Positions 31,658 to 42,254 are shown, numbered from the stretch's first letter. The stretch: 54,745 bases of DNA from Candidatus Rokuibacteriota bacterium (GCA_003220225.1 QHRU01000066.1:1-54745), one strand, 5' to 3'. Numbers and translations are program-made. Notes: generated from the letters alone by a model not told the origin.

Positions 31658-33579
31658 CAGGCCACGAGCAGCAGCAGGAGGAGCGCGGCGAGCACGTAGG
31701 CGAGGTAGAGGTTCGGGCTGCCCGACTGCACGACGGCGACGCGGCGCGCGGCCGCGCGCAGGAGGCGGCCGACCGGCCGATAGAGCCACTCGTCGACGAT
31801 GAAGCGCGTCGGGTTCTCGTAGCGGATGCGCCGCACGAAGAACCGCGACTCGGGGTGCCGGTCGATGTCGAGCCGCTTCACCGGGCGGTAGAAGAAATCG
31901 AAGACGCGCGTGAACGGGTCGGCGAAGGCCGTCGCCGTGTACTCCATCCGCGCGGTCTGCAGCACGCGCCCGCAGGCCCACGTCTCGTAGCGGCGCGGGC
32001 GCGGCCGCACGCGAGCGACGGCGAGCAGCAGCACCGGCAGGAGGATGCCGCCCGCCAGCGCCAGGGCCACGGCGGGCATGGACAGGCTGGCGAACTCTCC
32101 GGAGACCTCCAGCGTGAGCCAGGCGCCGAGGGTGACCGGCGGCGGCGCGGGCACCAGCGTGGCCGCCACCACGGCCAGCGCGGGGACGATGCTGGACGCG
32201 CCGAGCGCGAGCGCCGCGCACGCGACGGCGGTGGCGACCATCGCCACGCGCATCGTGACGGGCGCCTCGTGCGCGGCTGCGGCCGCGTCGCTGCGCGGCA
32301 GCGCGAGGAACGTGATGCCGAACGCCTTGACGAAGCAGGCGACGGCGAGGCCGGCGGCGAGCGCGAGGCCGGCGATGGCGAGGGCGAAGACGAGGTTCAG
32401 CGAGGGCTGCGGCAGCAGGACGTTCTGCAGCAGCGCCTGGAACATGAGCCACTCGCTCACGAAGCCGTTGAGCGGCGGCAACCCGGCGATCGCGACGGCG
32501 CCGACGAGGAAGCAGGCCGCCGTCCACGGCTGGCGCTTGATCAGCCCGCCGAGCGCTTCCATGTCGCGTGTGCCCGTGCCGTGCAGGACGCCGCCGGCGG
32601 CCATGAAGAGCAGGCTCTTGAACGCGGCGTGGTTCACGACGTGGTAGAGCGCTGCCGCCAGCGCCAGCAGGGCGAGCCCGGCCATCGAGGTGGCCGCGAA
32701 CGTCAGCGCGGCGCCGGTGCCGACGAGCACGATGCCGACGTTCTCGATGGACGAGAACGCGAGGAGTCGCTTGAGATCGCGGTCGACGATCGCGTAGAGG
32801 ACGCCGGCGACCGCGGAGATCGCGCCCACCAGCAGGAGCGTCGCGCCCCACCACGGCAGCGCGGGCGCCAGCCAGACGAAGCTCGCGCGCAGCAGGCCGT
32901 AGATGCCGAGCTTGATCATCACCCCCGACATGAGCGCCGAGACGTGGCTGGGCGCGGCGGGATGCGCGAGCGGCAGCCAGACGTGCAGCGGAACGCCGCC
33001 CGCCTTCGCGCCGAAGCCGAGCGCCAGCAGCGCCCACGCGAGCGAGCGCGCCCCCGCGCCCAGCGCCGGCGCCGCCGCCGTCCAGTCGGCGAACCGCGCG
33101 CTGCCCGTCCACGCCGTGAGCAGCAGCATGCCCGCGAGCATGCAGGCGAGCCCCGCGTGCGTCATCACCGCGTACACCCAGCCGGCGTGCGCGGACGCCG
33201 CCGGCTCGCGCCCCGCGCGCGCCCCGTCGAGCACGAGGACGTAGGAGGCGAGCGACATGAGCTCCCACGCGAGCGCGAACGTCATCACGTTGGCGGCGAG
33301 GGGGACGGCGAGCATCGCGGCGACGAAGACGAGGTAGGCGAGACAGCCGCGTCGCTCGCGACCCGTGTACCCGATGGCGTAGAGCGACGCCGGCACGGCC
33401 GTGGCACCGACGAGCGCGACGAACAGTCCCGCCAGGGCATCCATCTCGAGGGCGAGGCCGCCCAGCGGGACCAGCCAGTCGACGTCGACGGCCCAGCTGG
33501 CGCCGAGCATCCCGGCCACGCCGGTCGCCGCCGCCGCCGCGCCGAGCAGGGCGGTCAGCGTGTAGACGAGCGCGGCCAT
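31657..33579 (-). CDS. HyfB-like antiporter subunit (NuoL type)
   Basis: A 640-aa polytopic protein. Landmarks are LAWELMSLASYVLVL, GFGAKAGGVPLHVWLPLAHP (Lys, His), RLLAFSSIENVGIVLVG, LYHVVNHAAFKSLLFMAAG and the soluble C-terminal segment ETWACGRVLQTARMEYTATAFADPF, which is typical of HyfB. It is the first membrane gene of the operon; its ATG overlaps the NuoB-like stop. Confidence 0.94.
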   Translation of the reverse strand: MAALVYTLTALLGAAAAATGVAGMLGASWAVDVDWLVPLGGLALEMDALAGLFVALVGATAVPASLYAIGYTGRERRGCLAYLVFVAAMLAVPLAANVMTFALAWELMSLASYVLVLDGARAGREPAASAHAGWVYAVMTHAGLACMLAGMLLLTAWTGSARFADWTAAAPALGAGARSLAWALLALGFGAKAGGVPLHVWLPLAHPAAPSHVSALMSGVMIKLGIYGLLRASFVWLAPALPWWGATLLLVGAISAVAGVLYAIVDRDLKRLLAFSSIENVGIVLVGTGAALTFAATSMAGLALLALAAALYHVVNHAAFKSLLFMAAGGVLHGTGTRDMEALGGLIKRQPWTAACFLVGAVAIAGLPPLNGFVSEWLMFQALLQNVLLPQPSLNLVFALAIAGLALAAGLAVACFVKAFGITFLALPRSDAAAAAHEAPVTMRVAMVATAVACAALALGASSIVPALAVVAATLVPAPPPVTLGAWLTLEVSGEFASLSMPAVALALAGGILLPVLLLAVARVRPRPRRYETWACGRVLQTARMEYTATAFADPFTRVFDFFYRPVKRLDIDRHPESRFFVRRIRYENPTRFIVDEWLYRPVGRLLRAAARRVAVVQSGSPNLYLAYVLAALLLLLLVA

Positions 33580-34088
33580 CAGCGCGGACGTCCCAGCGCG
33601 TCGAGCAGGCCGGCGAGCAGCGCGGCCGGGGAGGGTGGACAGCCGGGGATCAGCGCGTCGACCGGCACGATCTCGCGCACGCCGCCGACGACGGCGTACG
33701 AGCCGCGGAAGAGGCCGCCGTCGCCCGCGCAGTCGCCGGCGGCGATCACGATCTTCGGATCCGGCGTCGCGTGCCAGGTGCGGCGCAGCGCCTCGGCCAT
33801 GTTGCGGGTCACCGGTCCCGTCACGAGCAGGCAATCGGCGTGGCGCGGAGAGGCGACGAAGTGCAGGCCGAAGCGCTCGAGGTCGTAGTGCGGGCCCGTG
33901 AGGCCGCCGATCTCCAGCTCGCAGCCGTTGCACGAGCCGGCGTCGACCTGCCGGATCGCGAGCGAGCGACCGAACCGCGCACGGATCTCGGCCGCGAGGA
34001 GGGTGCCGAGGCGCTCGACCTCCGCCTCGCGGGCGGGCGGCTCGGTGACGACGCCGGTGCGCAGGGCCACGCGGAGCTGGCGCAGCAC
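33579..34088 (-). CDS. HyfI/NuoB-like [4Fe-4S] small subunit
   Basis: A 169-aa soluble subunit with the complete NuoB-type cluster set: CNGC (residues 53-56) in DAGSCNGCELEIGGL, the Cys of AAGDCAGDGG and the Cys of IPGCPPSP. This cluster is the terminal relay next to the catalytic large subunit, and it is retained although the NiFe site is lost. The GTG start is 4 nt after the ArsR stop. No HyfH-type two-cluster ferredoxin gene is present in the operon. Confidence 0.93.
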   Translation of the reverse strand: MLRQLRVALRTGVVTEPPAREAEVERLGTLLAAEIRARFGRSLAIRQVDAGSCNGCELEIGGLTGPHYDLERFGLHFVASPRHADCLLVTGPVTRNMAEALRRTWHATPDPKIVIAAGDCAGDGGLFRGSYAVVGGVREIVPVDALIPGCPPSPAALLAGLLDALGRPR

Positions 34089-34092
34089 GGGC

Positions 34093-34455
34093 TCAGCGCC
34101 GCCGCGTCACGCGCTGCTCGCGCTGCAGCTCGCGCAACATGGTCTGCGTGCCCTCGAGGTGGCGGCTGAAGATCCGCCGCGTCACGTCCAGCAGCTCGCC
34201 CACGGCCGGGTCGCGCACCGTGTAGCGCACCGTCGTGCCGTCTCGGCTGGCCTCGACGACACCCTTCGCGCGCAGGCGGGCCAGGTGCTGGGAGACGATC
34301 GACTGGTCGAGCTGGAGCGCCTGCTGCAGATCCTGCACACTGCGGCCGCCGTGGCGGAGGATCTCGAGGATGCGGACGCGGGTGGGGTGCCCGAGCGCCT
34401 TGAAGAAGTCCGCCTTCAGACTCTGCAGCTCGAAGCGCCGCCGTGGCTCGGACAC
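34093..34455 (-). CDS. ArsR-family transcriptional regulator heading the Ehr operon
   Basis: A 120-aa winged-helix regulator: FFKALGHPTRVRILEILRHG, VQDLQQALQLDQSIVSQHLARLRAKGVV and RDGTTVRYTVRD. It has no cysteine, so the classic ArsR/SmtB metal thiolate site is absent and it probably senses something else. GTG 34455 starts just after an AT-rich palindrome (34463-34491). The six complex genes follow with only 4-nt gaps or overlaps, so it almost certainly represses its own operon. Confidence 0.9.
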   Translation of the reverse strand: MSEPRRRFELQSLKADFFKALGHPTRVRILEILRHGGRSVQDLQQALQLDQSIVSQHLARLRAKGVVEASRDGTTVRYTVRDPAVGELLDVTRRIFSRHLEGTQTMLRELQREQRVTRRR

Positions 34456-34462
34456 CTCAACG

Positions 34463-34491
34463 TTGATATAGCAATATAGCTATATAGTCAA
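34463..34491 (-). promoter_or_regulatory. AT-rich palindromic operator over the ArsR/Ehr promoter
   Basis: A perfect 12-bp palindrome ATATAGCTATAT (34474-34485) inside a wider imperfect repeat with TTGA and TCAA ends. It is a striking AT island in a 70% GC region. TATATC on the minus strand (34470-34465) is a likely -10, 9 nt before the GTG, so a bound ArsR dimer would block transcription. Confidence 0.7.
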
Positions 34492-35591
34492 TGCTCCGCT
34501 GCGGAGCGCGCGCGCACGGCCGCGTACACCTCCAGGGTGCGGGCCATCGCCGCGTCGATCGAGTGCCGCGCGAGCACCAGGGCCTGGCCCCGGCGGGCCA
34601 GCGCGCGCGCCCGCTCGGGATCGCGCAGGAGGTCGAGGATCGCGGCGGCCAGCGCGGGGGCGTCGGCGGGCGGCACGAGGCGCCCCGTCTCGCCGTCGCG
34701 GATCAGCTCGGGCGTGCCGCCCACCGCGGTGCCGACGACGGGCGTGCCGACGGCCAGCGCCTGCGGGATGACCTGCGACATCGCCTCCGACCTGGTCGAG
34801 GGCAGCACGAGCACGTCGAGGGCGGCCATGACTTCGGGCACATCGCGACGAAAGCCGGTCATCAACACGCGGGGCTCAAGGCCCATCTCCTTGACGCGGC
34901 GCCGGACGTCTTCGAAGCCGATGCCGTCGCCGACGATCAGAAAGCGCGCGTCGGAGCGTTCGGCCAGCACGAGGCGCGCGGCCTCGAGGAAATGCTCGTG
35001 CCCCTTGCTGCCGCGGATGTTGGCGACGAGGCCGACGGCGGGGCCGCGCAGCCCGAGCTCCTCGCGCACGCCGGCGCCGGAGACGTTCGGATGGAAGCGC
35101 GCGGTGTCGAGGCCGGGGCCGATGGCGACCACGCGGTCGGCGGGGACGCCGGCGCCGCGCACGATGGCCGCCACCGCCTCGCCGCTGGTGATCACGCGGT
35201 CGGCGAGCCGGTAGACGAGCGCGCGACGCGGGGGAATCGGGATCGAGACGTGACGGCTGCGGACGACGGGGACGCCGAGCGAGCGCGCGGCGAGGCCGGC
35301 CACCCACGCGTCAATGGAGGAATGAGTGTGGACGACGGCGACGTCGTTCGCCCGGATGACCCGCCGCAGCGCCGCGACCGCGAGAAGGCTCCAGGGCCCG
35401 CGCATGCGCACCGCGACCGTGGCGACGCCTGCGCGCTCGGCCTCGGCGAGGAGCCGCGTGCCGGGCTGGGCCGCGATCAGCGCCCGCCAACCGTGCGTGG
35501 CCAGCCAGCGCGACTCGGCCAGGATGCGGATCTCCTGCCCACCGAACCCGCGCGAGGCTTCGGTGTGCAGGACAACGGAGCCGGGCGCCAT
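34488..35591 (-). CDS. Family 4 glycosyltransferase
   Basis: A 367-aa GT-B enzyme. N-terminal FGGQEIRILAESRWLATHGW, middle GLVANIRGSKGHEHFLEAARL (start of the nucleotide-sugar domain) and the acidic loop VLPSTRSEAMSQVIPQALAVGTPVVGTAVGG followed by LIRDGETGRLVPPAD are family 4 hallmarks. In this family the EAMSQVIPQALA segment holds the donor-binding Glu. It probably builds a cell-surface glycan. The ATG at 35591 has TATAAC 9 nt upstream. Confidence 0.93.
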   Translation of the reverse strand: MAPGSVVLHTEASRGFGGQEIRILAESRWLATHGWRALIAAQPGTRLLAEAERAGVATVAVRMRGPWSLLAVAALRRVIRANDVAVVHTHSSIDAWVAGLAARSLGVPVVRSRHVSIPIPPRRALVYRLADRVITSGEAVAAIVRGAGVPADRVVAIGPGLDTARFHPNVSGAGVREELGLRGPAVGLVANIRGSKGHEHFLEAARLVLAERSDARFLIVGDGIGFEDVRRRVKEMGLEPRVLMTGFRRDVPEVMAALDVLVLPSTRSEAMSQVIPQALAVGTPVVGTAVGGTPELIRDGETGRLVPPADAPALAAAILDLLRDPERARALARRGQALVLARHSIDAAMARTLEVYAAVRARSAAEH

Positions 35592-35612
35592 CCCGGCTCC
35601 GTTATAACAAAG

Positions 35613-35981
35613 CTACCAGCGGCCGCCGCCGCCGCGGCTGCCACCGCCGCCACCACCACCGTACCCGCCACCCGGACGGCCGCCGCCGCCCCGGCCACCG
35701 AAGCCGCCGCGGCCACCGCCGCCACCGCCCGCGCCGGGGCTCTTGGCCTTCTCGACCTGGATCGTGCGGCCATCCAGGCTCGTGCCGTTGAGCTTGCTGA
35801 TCGCCTGCTCGGCTTCCTCGTTCGTCGTCATCTCGACGAAGCCGAAGCCGCGGGAGCGGCCCGTGTCGCGGTCCGTGACGACGCTCGCGGACTCCACGTT
35901 GCCGCACGCGGCGAACGCTTCCCGCAGCCGGTCCGTGGATGTGGAGAACGAGAGGCCTCCGACGAAGAGTTTCACAGCCAT
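35613..35981 (-). CDS. Glycine-rich RRM RNA-binding protein (second copy)
   Basis: A 122-aa protein with one RRM (KLFVGGL as RNP2, SRGFGFVEM as RNP1) and a Gly/Arg tail of about 40 residues ending GGGGRW. The RRM is nearly the same as that of the paralogue at 7988-8626, but the tail is far shorter. AGGAGCG precedes ATG 35981. The role is likely RNA chaperone or cold response. Confidence 0.93.
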   Translation of the reverse strand: MAVKLFVGGLSFSTSTDRLREAFAACGNVESASVVTDRDTGRSRGFGFVEMTTNEEAEQAISKLNGTSLDGRTIQVEKAKSPGAGGGGGGRGGFGGRGGGGRPGGGYGGGGGGGSRGGGGRW

Positions 35982-36119
35982 GGGGCGCGCTCCTATGTGG
36001 CCTTCCGAACTGTGCACGCGATCCCTGGACTCGGAAGAGAACCGGGACGCGGCCTGAGCCCGCGGGCGGGGGTTCACGGCGAACCGGCGACCGCACCAGA
36101 CGGGTAAAGTATACATGCC

Positions 36120-36737
36120 GTGATCAACGATTTCATCGAGCAGTTCACCTACCTCGGGATCTTCGCCGCCCTCTTTCTCGGGGGCCTCGGCGCGCCCATC
36201 CCCGAAGAGCTGCCCGTTCTCGCGGCCGGGGCCCTCGCCCACGAGGGGTACATGCGCTGGTGGATCGCGCTACCCGTCTGCTTCGTCGGCGTCCTGGCGG
36301 GCGACTCGGTGCTCTACTGGATCGGTCACCACTGGGGCGAGCACATCCTCGACTGGGCCATCGTGCGGCGCGTGCTGACGAAGCGGCGCGAGCACGCGCT
36401 GCTGGGGGCCTACCGGCGCCACGCGGCGAAGACGGTCGTCACGGCGCGCCACGTGATGGGGCTGCGCGCGGCGGCCTTCCTCACGGCCGGCATCGCGCGC
36501 GTGCCGTTCTGGAAGTTCATCCTGGTGGACGCGGCGACGGCCCTCCTCGGCGTTCCCACGGGCTTCGCGCTCGCGTATTTCTTCACCGACCAGTTCGCCG
36601 GGATCCTCCACGACGTCCATCGCGTGGAGCGCTGGATCACGCTGCTCGCGCTCGTCGCGCTCGGCACGTGGATCGTCGTGCTCGCGTGGCGCAAGAGTCG
36701 TGCCGTCGAGCAGGACGTCGACGACGGCGTGCTATAG
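36120..36737 (+). CDS. DedA family membrane protein
   Basis: A 205-aa membrane protein with the DedA/SNARE-associated layout: GIFAALFLGGLGAPIPEELPVLAAG (re-entrant, acidic residues), CFVGVLAGDSVLYWIGHHWG, RHVMGLRAAAFLTAGI (the conserved Arg) and DAATALLGVPTGFALAYFF. DedA proteins are proton-linked lipid carriers or scramblases needed for envelope integrity. GTG start; TAAAGT lies 9 nt upstream. Followed 9 nt later by the sensor kinase gene. Confidence 0.93.
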   Translation: MINDFIEQFTYLGIFAALFLGGLGAPIPEELPVLAAGALAHEGYMRWWIALPVCFVGVLAGDSVLYWIGHHWGEHILDWAIVRRVLTKRREHALLGAYRRHAAKTVVTARHVMGLRAAAFLTAGIARVPFWKFILVDAATALLGVPTGFALAYFFTDQFAGILHDVHRVERWITLLALVALGTWIVVLAWRKSRAVEQDVDDGVL

Positions 36738-36738
36738 T
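36733..36738 (+). promoter_or_regulatory. Putative -10 box (TATAGT) before the NtrB-like kinase gene
   Basis: TATAGT overlaps the DedA stop codon and is 8 nt before GTG 36747. As the genes are codirectional, the box could be fortuitous. Confidence 0.35.
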
Positions 36739-36746
36739 CGGCGCCA

Positions 36747-38019
36747 GTGGCCACGGTGACGGCCGAGCGCAAGCCCTGGCACGCGATCTTCCGGCTGCTG
36801 GAGCGCGACGAGCGCGTCTTCGCCGTCCTCCTCGCGGTGGCGATGGTCGGCGGTCTCGCCACGCTCGGCTTCGTTCCGCTCCGGCCACGCGAGCGCATCG
36901 ACCTCGTCTCCCTCGTCGTGTGGTTCGCGCTCTACAAGGTCGGCATCTTCGCGCTGGTCACCGTGCAGCCGCGCGCCACCCGCGCGATCTTCCTCGGCGC
37001 GCTCGGCATCGACTTGCTGCTGGTCTTCGTGCTCGTGTTGCTCACGGGCGGCGGCGGCAGCCTCTTCTACCTGCTCTTCTTCCCCCTCGTGGCCGTCAAC
37101 GCGTACTACTTCGGCCCCTGGGTCGCCTTCGTGGCCGCGCTCATCGCGGGTGGGCTCATGGCGGCCGCGGCCTCGCTGGCCCCGCCGTGGATCGGCTGGA
37201 CGGGCGTAACACTCCTGGTCGTGCTGTTCGGCCTGCCCGCGGTGACGGTCGGAATCGTCGCCGACCGCGAGCGGCGCGCGCGCGGCGAGGTCGAGGGCTT
37301 GCTCAACCGGCTGCAGGCCGCGCAGCAGGAGCTGCTCGTCTCCGAGCGGATGGCGACGGTGGGACGGCTCTCCCTCAAGGTCGCGCACGAGGTGCGCAAC
37401 CCCATCAGCGCCATCGAGCTGAACGCCGAGATGCTCGAGGACATCGTGCGCGCGCGCTCGGGCATGGACATGGAGGAGGCGGGCGGGCTCCTGGCGGCCA
37501 TCCGCGATCAGGTCAACACCCTCGACGCCCTCACCGAGGAGTACCTGGTGTTCGCGCGCTTCCCGAAGGCGCACTTCGAGGAGGAGTCGATCAACCACCT
37601 CCTGGAGGAGCTGGCGGCCTTCGTGCGGCCCGTCGCCGACCGCCAGGGGCTCGTCATGACGGTCGAGACCGATCCGGCCATCCCCACGATGGAGATCGAC
37701 CGCGTGCTGCTCCGCCAGGCCATCCACAACCTCATCAAGAACGGTCAGGAGGCGCTCTCGCGCGGCGGCGCCCTCACGATCAGCAGCCGCGCGCTTGGCG
37801 ATGGCGTCGAGATCGCGGTGGCCGACACGGGCCCGGGCATCGCCCCCGAGGTCGGCGACCGCCTCTTCGAGCAGTTCTTCACCACGAAGCCGCAGGGCAC
37901 GGGGCTCGGGCTCTCGATCTCGCGCCAGATCATCGAGGAGCACGGCGGCGAGCTGCGCTGGGCCAACCGGCCGGGCGGCGGCGCCGTGTTCACGATCCGG
38001 CTGCCCGTGAAGGTCACGC

Positions 38020-38027
<8 letters not shown>
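36747..38027 (+). CDS. Membrane sensor histidine kinase (NtrB/ZraS-like)
   Basis: A 426-aa kinase with six hydrophobic segments in residues 25-170 (no large periplasmic domain), a short coiled coil, H-box LSLKVAHEVRNPISAIELNA with His214, N-box HNLIKNGQEAL, DTGPGI and GTGLGLSISRQI. The multi-span sensor suggests detection of a membrane-soluble or transported signal. Its stop overlaps the start of the sigma-54 regulator, its certain partner. Confidence 0.94.
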
Positions 38028-39423
<1,396 letters not shown>

Positions 39424-39433
39424 CGTCGTACGC

Positions 39434-39439
39434 TATCCT
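39434..39439 (+). promoter_or_regulatory. Putative -10 box (TATCCT), leaderless glycogen synthase-like gene
   Basis: TATCCT followed by 6 nt and ATG 39446, with no Shine-Dalgarno sequence in the gap; lies 10 nt after the NtrC-like stop. Confidence 0.45.
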
Positions 39440-39445
39440 GAGCCC

Positions 39446-40621
39446 ATGAAAGCCCTCCAGCTCACGCGGGAGTATCCGCCCCACATCTACGGCGGCGCCG
39501 GCGTGGTCGTGGACCAGCTGACCCAGGCCCTCACGAAGCGGATGAAGGTCGAGGTTCGCTGCTTCGGCGAGCGCGAGCCGACGCAGGACGGCGTGGTCGT
39601 GCGCGGCTACACGCCGTGGGAGCGGCTGAAGGCGGACAAGAGCGGCGAGCCGCGCTTCGCGCCGGCGCTGGAGACGCTCTCGATCGGGCTCGCCATGGCG
39701 CGCGATCCGGTGGACGCCGACGTCGCGCACGCCCACACGTGGTACGCGGATATGGCCGGGCTCTGGATCCGCACGCTCTATCGCATTCCGCTTGTCGTCA
39801 CGCTGCACAGCCTGGAGCCGCTGCGGCCGTGGAAGGCCGACCAGCTCGGCTCGGGCTACCTGCTCTCGTCGTGGATCGAGAAGACGGCGGTGGAGGCGGC
39901 GGACCGCGTGATCGCGGTCTCGAACCGGATGCGTGACGACATCCTCACGCACTTCGAGGCGGACCCCGCGCGGGTGGTCGTGATCCACAACGGGATCGAT
40001 CCCGAGCGGTTCCGTCGCACCGACCGGCGCGAGCACCTCGACCGCCTGGGCGTGAAGCCGCCCTACGTGCTCTTCGTCGGGCGCATCACGGACCAGAAGG
40101 GGATCTTCCACCTGCTGGAGGCCTCCAAGAGCCTGCCGCCCGGCGTGCAGGTGGTGCTCTGCGCCTCCGCCCCCGACACGCCGGAGATCGAGACGCGGCT
40201 GCGCCGCGCGCTGACCGAGCGCTCGAACGTGCTCTGGATCAACGAGATGGTCAAGCACGAGGTCGTCGTGCAGCTCTACAGCCACGCCGCGGTCTTCTGC
40301 TGCCCCTCGGTCTACGAGCCGTTCGGCATCATCAACCTCGAGGCCATGGCGTGCGAGACGCCGGTGGTGGCCTCCGCCGTCGGCGGCATCCTCGAGGTCG
40401 TGGTCGACGGCGAGACGGGCATCCTCGTGCCGCCGGCGGACCCCGCGGCGCTGTCCGCCGCGCTCACGCGCGTGCTCGACGATCCCGCGCTCGGCCGGCG
40501 CATGGGCCAGGCCGGGCGCAAGCGCGTCGAGGCGCAGTTCTCCTGGGCGAGCGTGGCCGAGCGCACCGAGCGCGTCTACGCCGGCGCGATCGCCGACTCC
40601 AGGAAGTCCTCGGGCGACTAG
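39446..40621 (+). CDS. Glycogen synthase-like GT4 glycosyltransferase
   Basis: A 391-aa GT-B enzyme. N-terminal [62 protein letters not shown], donor domain [17 protein letters not shown] and the loop [29 protein letters not shown]. This closely follows the actinobacterial-type GlgA/GlgM (ADP- or UDP-glucose donor) family making glycogen, maltose-phosphate or methylglucose polymers. ADP-glucose is likely but not proven from sequence. Confidence 0.9.
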   Translation: MKALQLTREYPPHIYGGAGVVVDQLTQALTKRMKVEVRCFGEREPTQDGVVVRGYTPWERLKADKSGEPRFAPALETLSIGLAMARDPVDADVAHAHTWYADMAGLWIRTLYRIPLVVTLHSLEPLRPWKADQLGSGYLLSSWIEKTAVEAADRVIAVSNRMRDDILTHFEADPARVVVIHNGIDPERFRRTDRREHLDRLGVKPPYVLFVGRITDQKGIFHLLEASKSLPPGVQVVLCASAPDTPEIETRLRRALTERSNVLWINEMVKHEVVVQLYSHAAVFCCPSVYEPFGIINLEAMACETPVVASAVGGILEVVVDGETGILVPPADPAALSAALTRVLDDPALGRRMGQAGRKRVEAQFSWASVAERTERVYAGAIADSRKSSGD

Positions 40622-40628
40622 CGCCGCG

Positions 40629-41405
40629 TTGCTCGAGGCGCTGCGCGGCTTCGTCTTCGACCTCGACGGCTGCGTCTGGCAGGGCGAGCGCCTCAACCCG
40701 GGCGCGGCCGAGACGCTGGCGGCGCTGCATCGCGCCGGCCGCGGTGTCGCCTACCTCACCAACAACTCGCGCGCGCGTGGCGCCGAGGTCAGCGCCAAGC
40801 TCCGGCGGCTCGGCGTCACCCCGAGCGAGCCCGCGCTGACCCCGCTCGAGATCGTCGGCGACGTCGTCGCCGAGCGCTACGGACCCTCGCGCGTGCTCGT
40901 CATCGGCGCGCCCGAGCTGGCGGCGGTGGTCGAGGGCGCGGGCCACACGCTGGTGGACGTCAAGGCGTGGCGCAACGCGACGGTCGTCGCCGTCGGCAAC
41001 GACTTCGACCTGACCTACGAGCGCCTCGCCGCCGCCGCGCGGGCCGCCGCCGCCGGCGCGCCCGTGGTCACGCCGAACCTCGATCCGCGGCTGCCGCTCG
41101 AGGACGGCGACTTCCTGCCGGGCTGCGGTGCCATCGTGGAAGCCGTGTGCGTGGCCGCCGGCGTGCGGCCCGTCGTCGTCGGCAAGCCGGAGCCGCCGCT
41201 GTTCCGCATCGCGCTGGCGCGTCTGGGCCTGCGGCCGCACGAGGCCGCGATGGTGGGCGACAGCGTCACCTCCGACGTCGCGGGCGGCCACGCCGTCGGC
41301 ATGCGGACCGTCCTCTACGCGCCCGACGGCGCACCGCCCGACGCGGCCGACGTCGTGGTGCGCTCGTTCGCCGAGCTTGCCCGGCTCGCCGGCGTCGCGC
41401 CCTAG
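40629..41405 (+). CDS. HAD-IIA family phosphatase (NagD/phosphoglycolate-like)
   Basis: A 258-aa HAD enzyme with motif I FDLDGCVWQG (Asp10, Asp12), motif II LTNNSRARG, C2-type cap in the middle, motif III Lys in VVVGKPEPPLF and motif IV GDSVTSDVAGG. HAD-IIA enzymes dephosphorylate nucleotides or sugar phosphates. The start used is TTG 40629, 7 nt after the upstream stop; no ATG fits the N-terminus. It may be co-transcribed with the glycosyltransferase. Confidence 0.88.
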   Translation: MLEALRGFVFDLDGCVWQGERLNPGAAETLAALHRAGRGVAYLTNNSRARGAEVSAKLRRLGVTPSEPALTPLEIVGDVVAERYGPSRVLVIGAPELAAVVEGAGHTLVDVKAWRNATVVAVGNDFDLTYERLAAAARAAAAGAPVVTPNLDPRLPLEDGDFLPGCGAIVEAVCVAAGVRPVVVGKPEPPLFRIALARLGLRPHEAAMVGDSVTSDVAGGHAVGMRTVLYAPDGAPPDAADVVVRSFAELARLAGVAP

Positions 41406-41439
41406 TCGCGTCACGAAAATGTCCGAGGCGCCCGTCATT

Positions 41440-41467
41440 ATGAATGGCTCGGCATGAATGGCTCGGC
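41440..41467 (+). repeat. Perfect 14-bp tandem duplication (ATGAATGGCTCGGC)
   Basis: The unit occupies 41440-41453 and again 41454-41467. Fourteen is not a multiple of three, so any gene through it would be frameshifted. It marks the 5' edge of the fragment at 41454-41600. Confidence 0.85.
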
Positions 41468-41600
41468 CTCGTGGACGCTGTCCGCTCCGGCCGGCGCCGT
41501 CATGGACCTCGACGCGCAGGCCGTGGGGCCGAAGGTCGAGGGCAACGGCTTCGCGGCGAGCTTCGGCCCCTACGAGGTGAAGCGCTTCCTGATCCGCTGA
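41454..41600 (+). pseudogene. C-terminal fragment of an unknown protein, possibly a glycoside hydrolase
   Basis: An open stretch of 48 codons ending LDAQAVGPKVEGNGFAASFG PYEVKRFLIR. The ending resembles the last beta-strand of family 38-type mannosidases (PFEVKTF), but this is a weak resemblance. A stop lies upstream in frame and the 14-bp duplication sits at its start. It is best regarded as a gene relic. Confidence 0.4.
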
Positions 41601-41606
41601 GCCGGC

Positions 41607-42107
41607 TCAGCTGGCCGCGGTGAGCCGCGTGAGCGAGCGGCGTCCCGCCACCACCCCTTCCAGCGTCCGCAGCAGCACCCACGGCTCGATCGGCTTGCGC
41701 AGGGTCAGCCGCGCCCCCGCCTCGCGCGCGAACTCGAGCGCGTTGCGGCGCATGGAATCGCCGTCCGCCGACATCGCGATGCAGACGGAGTTGGGAAAGT
41801 CGCGCGTCAGCTCGCGGATGGTGTCGATGCCGTTCTTGCGTGGCATGAAGATGTCCACGAGCACGATGTCGGGCGGCCGCTGGCGGTACTTCTCGAGACC
41901 GTCCTGGCCATCCACCGCCAGCGTGACCTCGTAGCCCTCCGTGCGGAGCAGCATGTCGAGGACGTCGCGCGTGTCGTCGTGATCTTCGATGACGAGGATG
42001 TGAACCGGGGGGAGCCGGAGCCCGGCGAGTCTGGCGCCGGGGAGCGTCGTGACGGAAGGAATGTCGTCGAGCGTTGGGGGTCGAACCCCTTTCCCAGAAA
42101 TTGCCAT
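41607..42107 (-). CDS. Single-domain response regulator (receiver)
   Basis: A 166-aa protein with a 40-residue unrelated N-terminus, then one receiver domain: ILVIEDHDDTRDVL, phosphoacceptor Asp in IVLVDIFMPRKNG, Ser in AMSADG and Lys in LRKPIEPW. There is no output domain. The ATG at 42107 follows GGCGGAGGTTGC. It may act as a phosphate relay or CheY-like switch; its kinase is not adjacent. Confidence 0.88.
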   Translation of the reverse strand: MAISGKGVRPPTLDDIPSVTTLPGARLAGLRLPPVHILVIEDHDDTRDVLDMLLRTEGYEVTLAVDGQDGLEKYRQRPPDIVLVDIFMPRKNGIDTIRELTRDFPNSVCIAMSADGDSMRRNALEFAREAGARLTLRKPIEPWVLLRTLEGVVAGRRSLTRLTAAS

Positions 42108-42254
42108 GCAACCTCCGCCTGGGCGTGCTGGATCAAGGCTTGCCAGCCGCGTGCCACGCGTAAGTCCGCGTCGTGGCGTGGGTCGGGGTGCTGGATTGAG
42201 AGAACTTTTGCCGACTCTTGTACGCGAGGTGTCCGACGCCTGGCGAAGGTATGG

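Noticed and set aside
31855-33888. Long plus-strand ORF (677 codons) opposite the HyfB-like gene
   Set aside because: Translation is Arg/Gly/Asp-rich low complexity, antisense to a conserved membrane protein.
27056-34088. Annotating the Hyf-like operon as a functional formate hydrogenlyase
   Set aside because: The large subunit lacks three of four NiFe-ligand cysteines and no formate dehydrogenase or HyfH gene is present.
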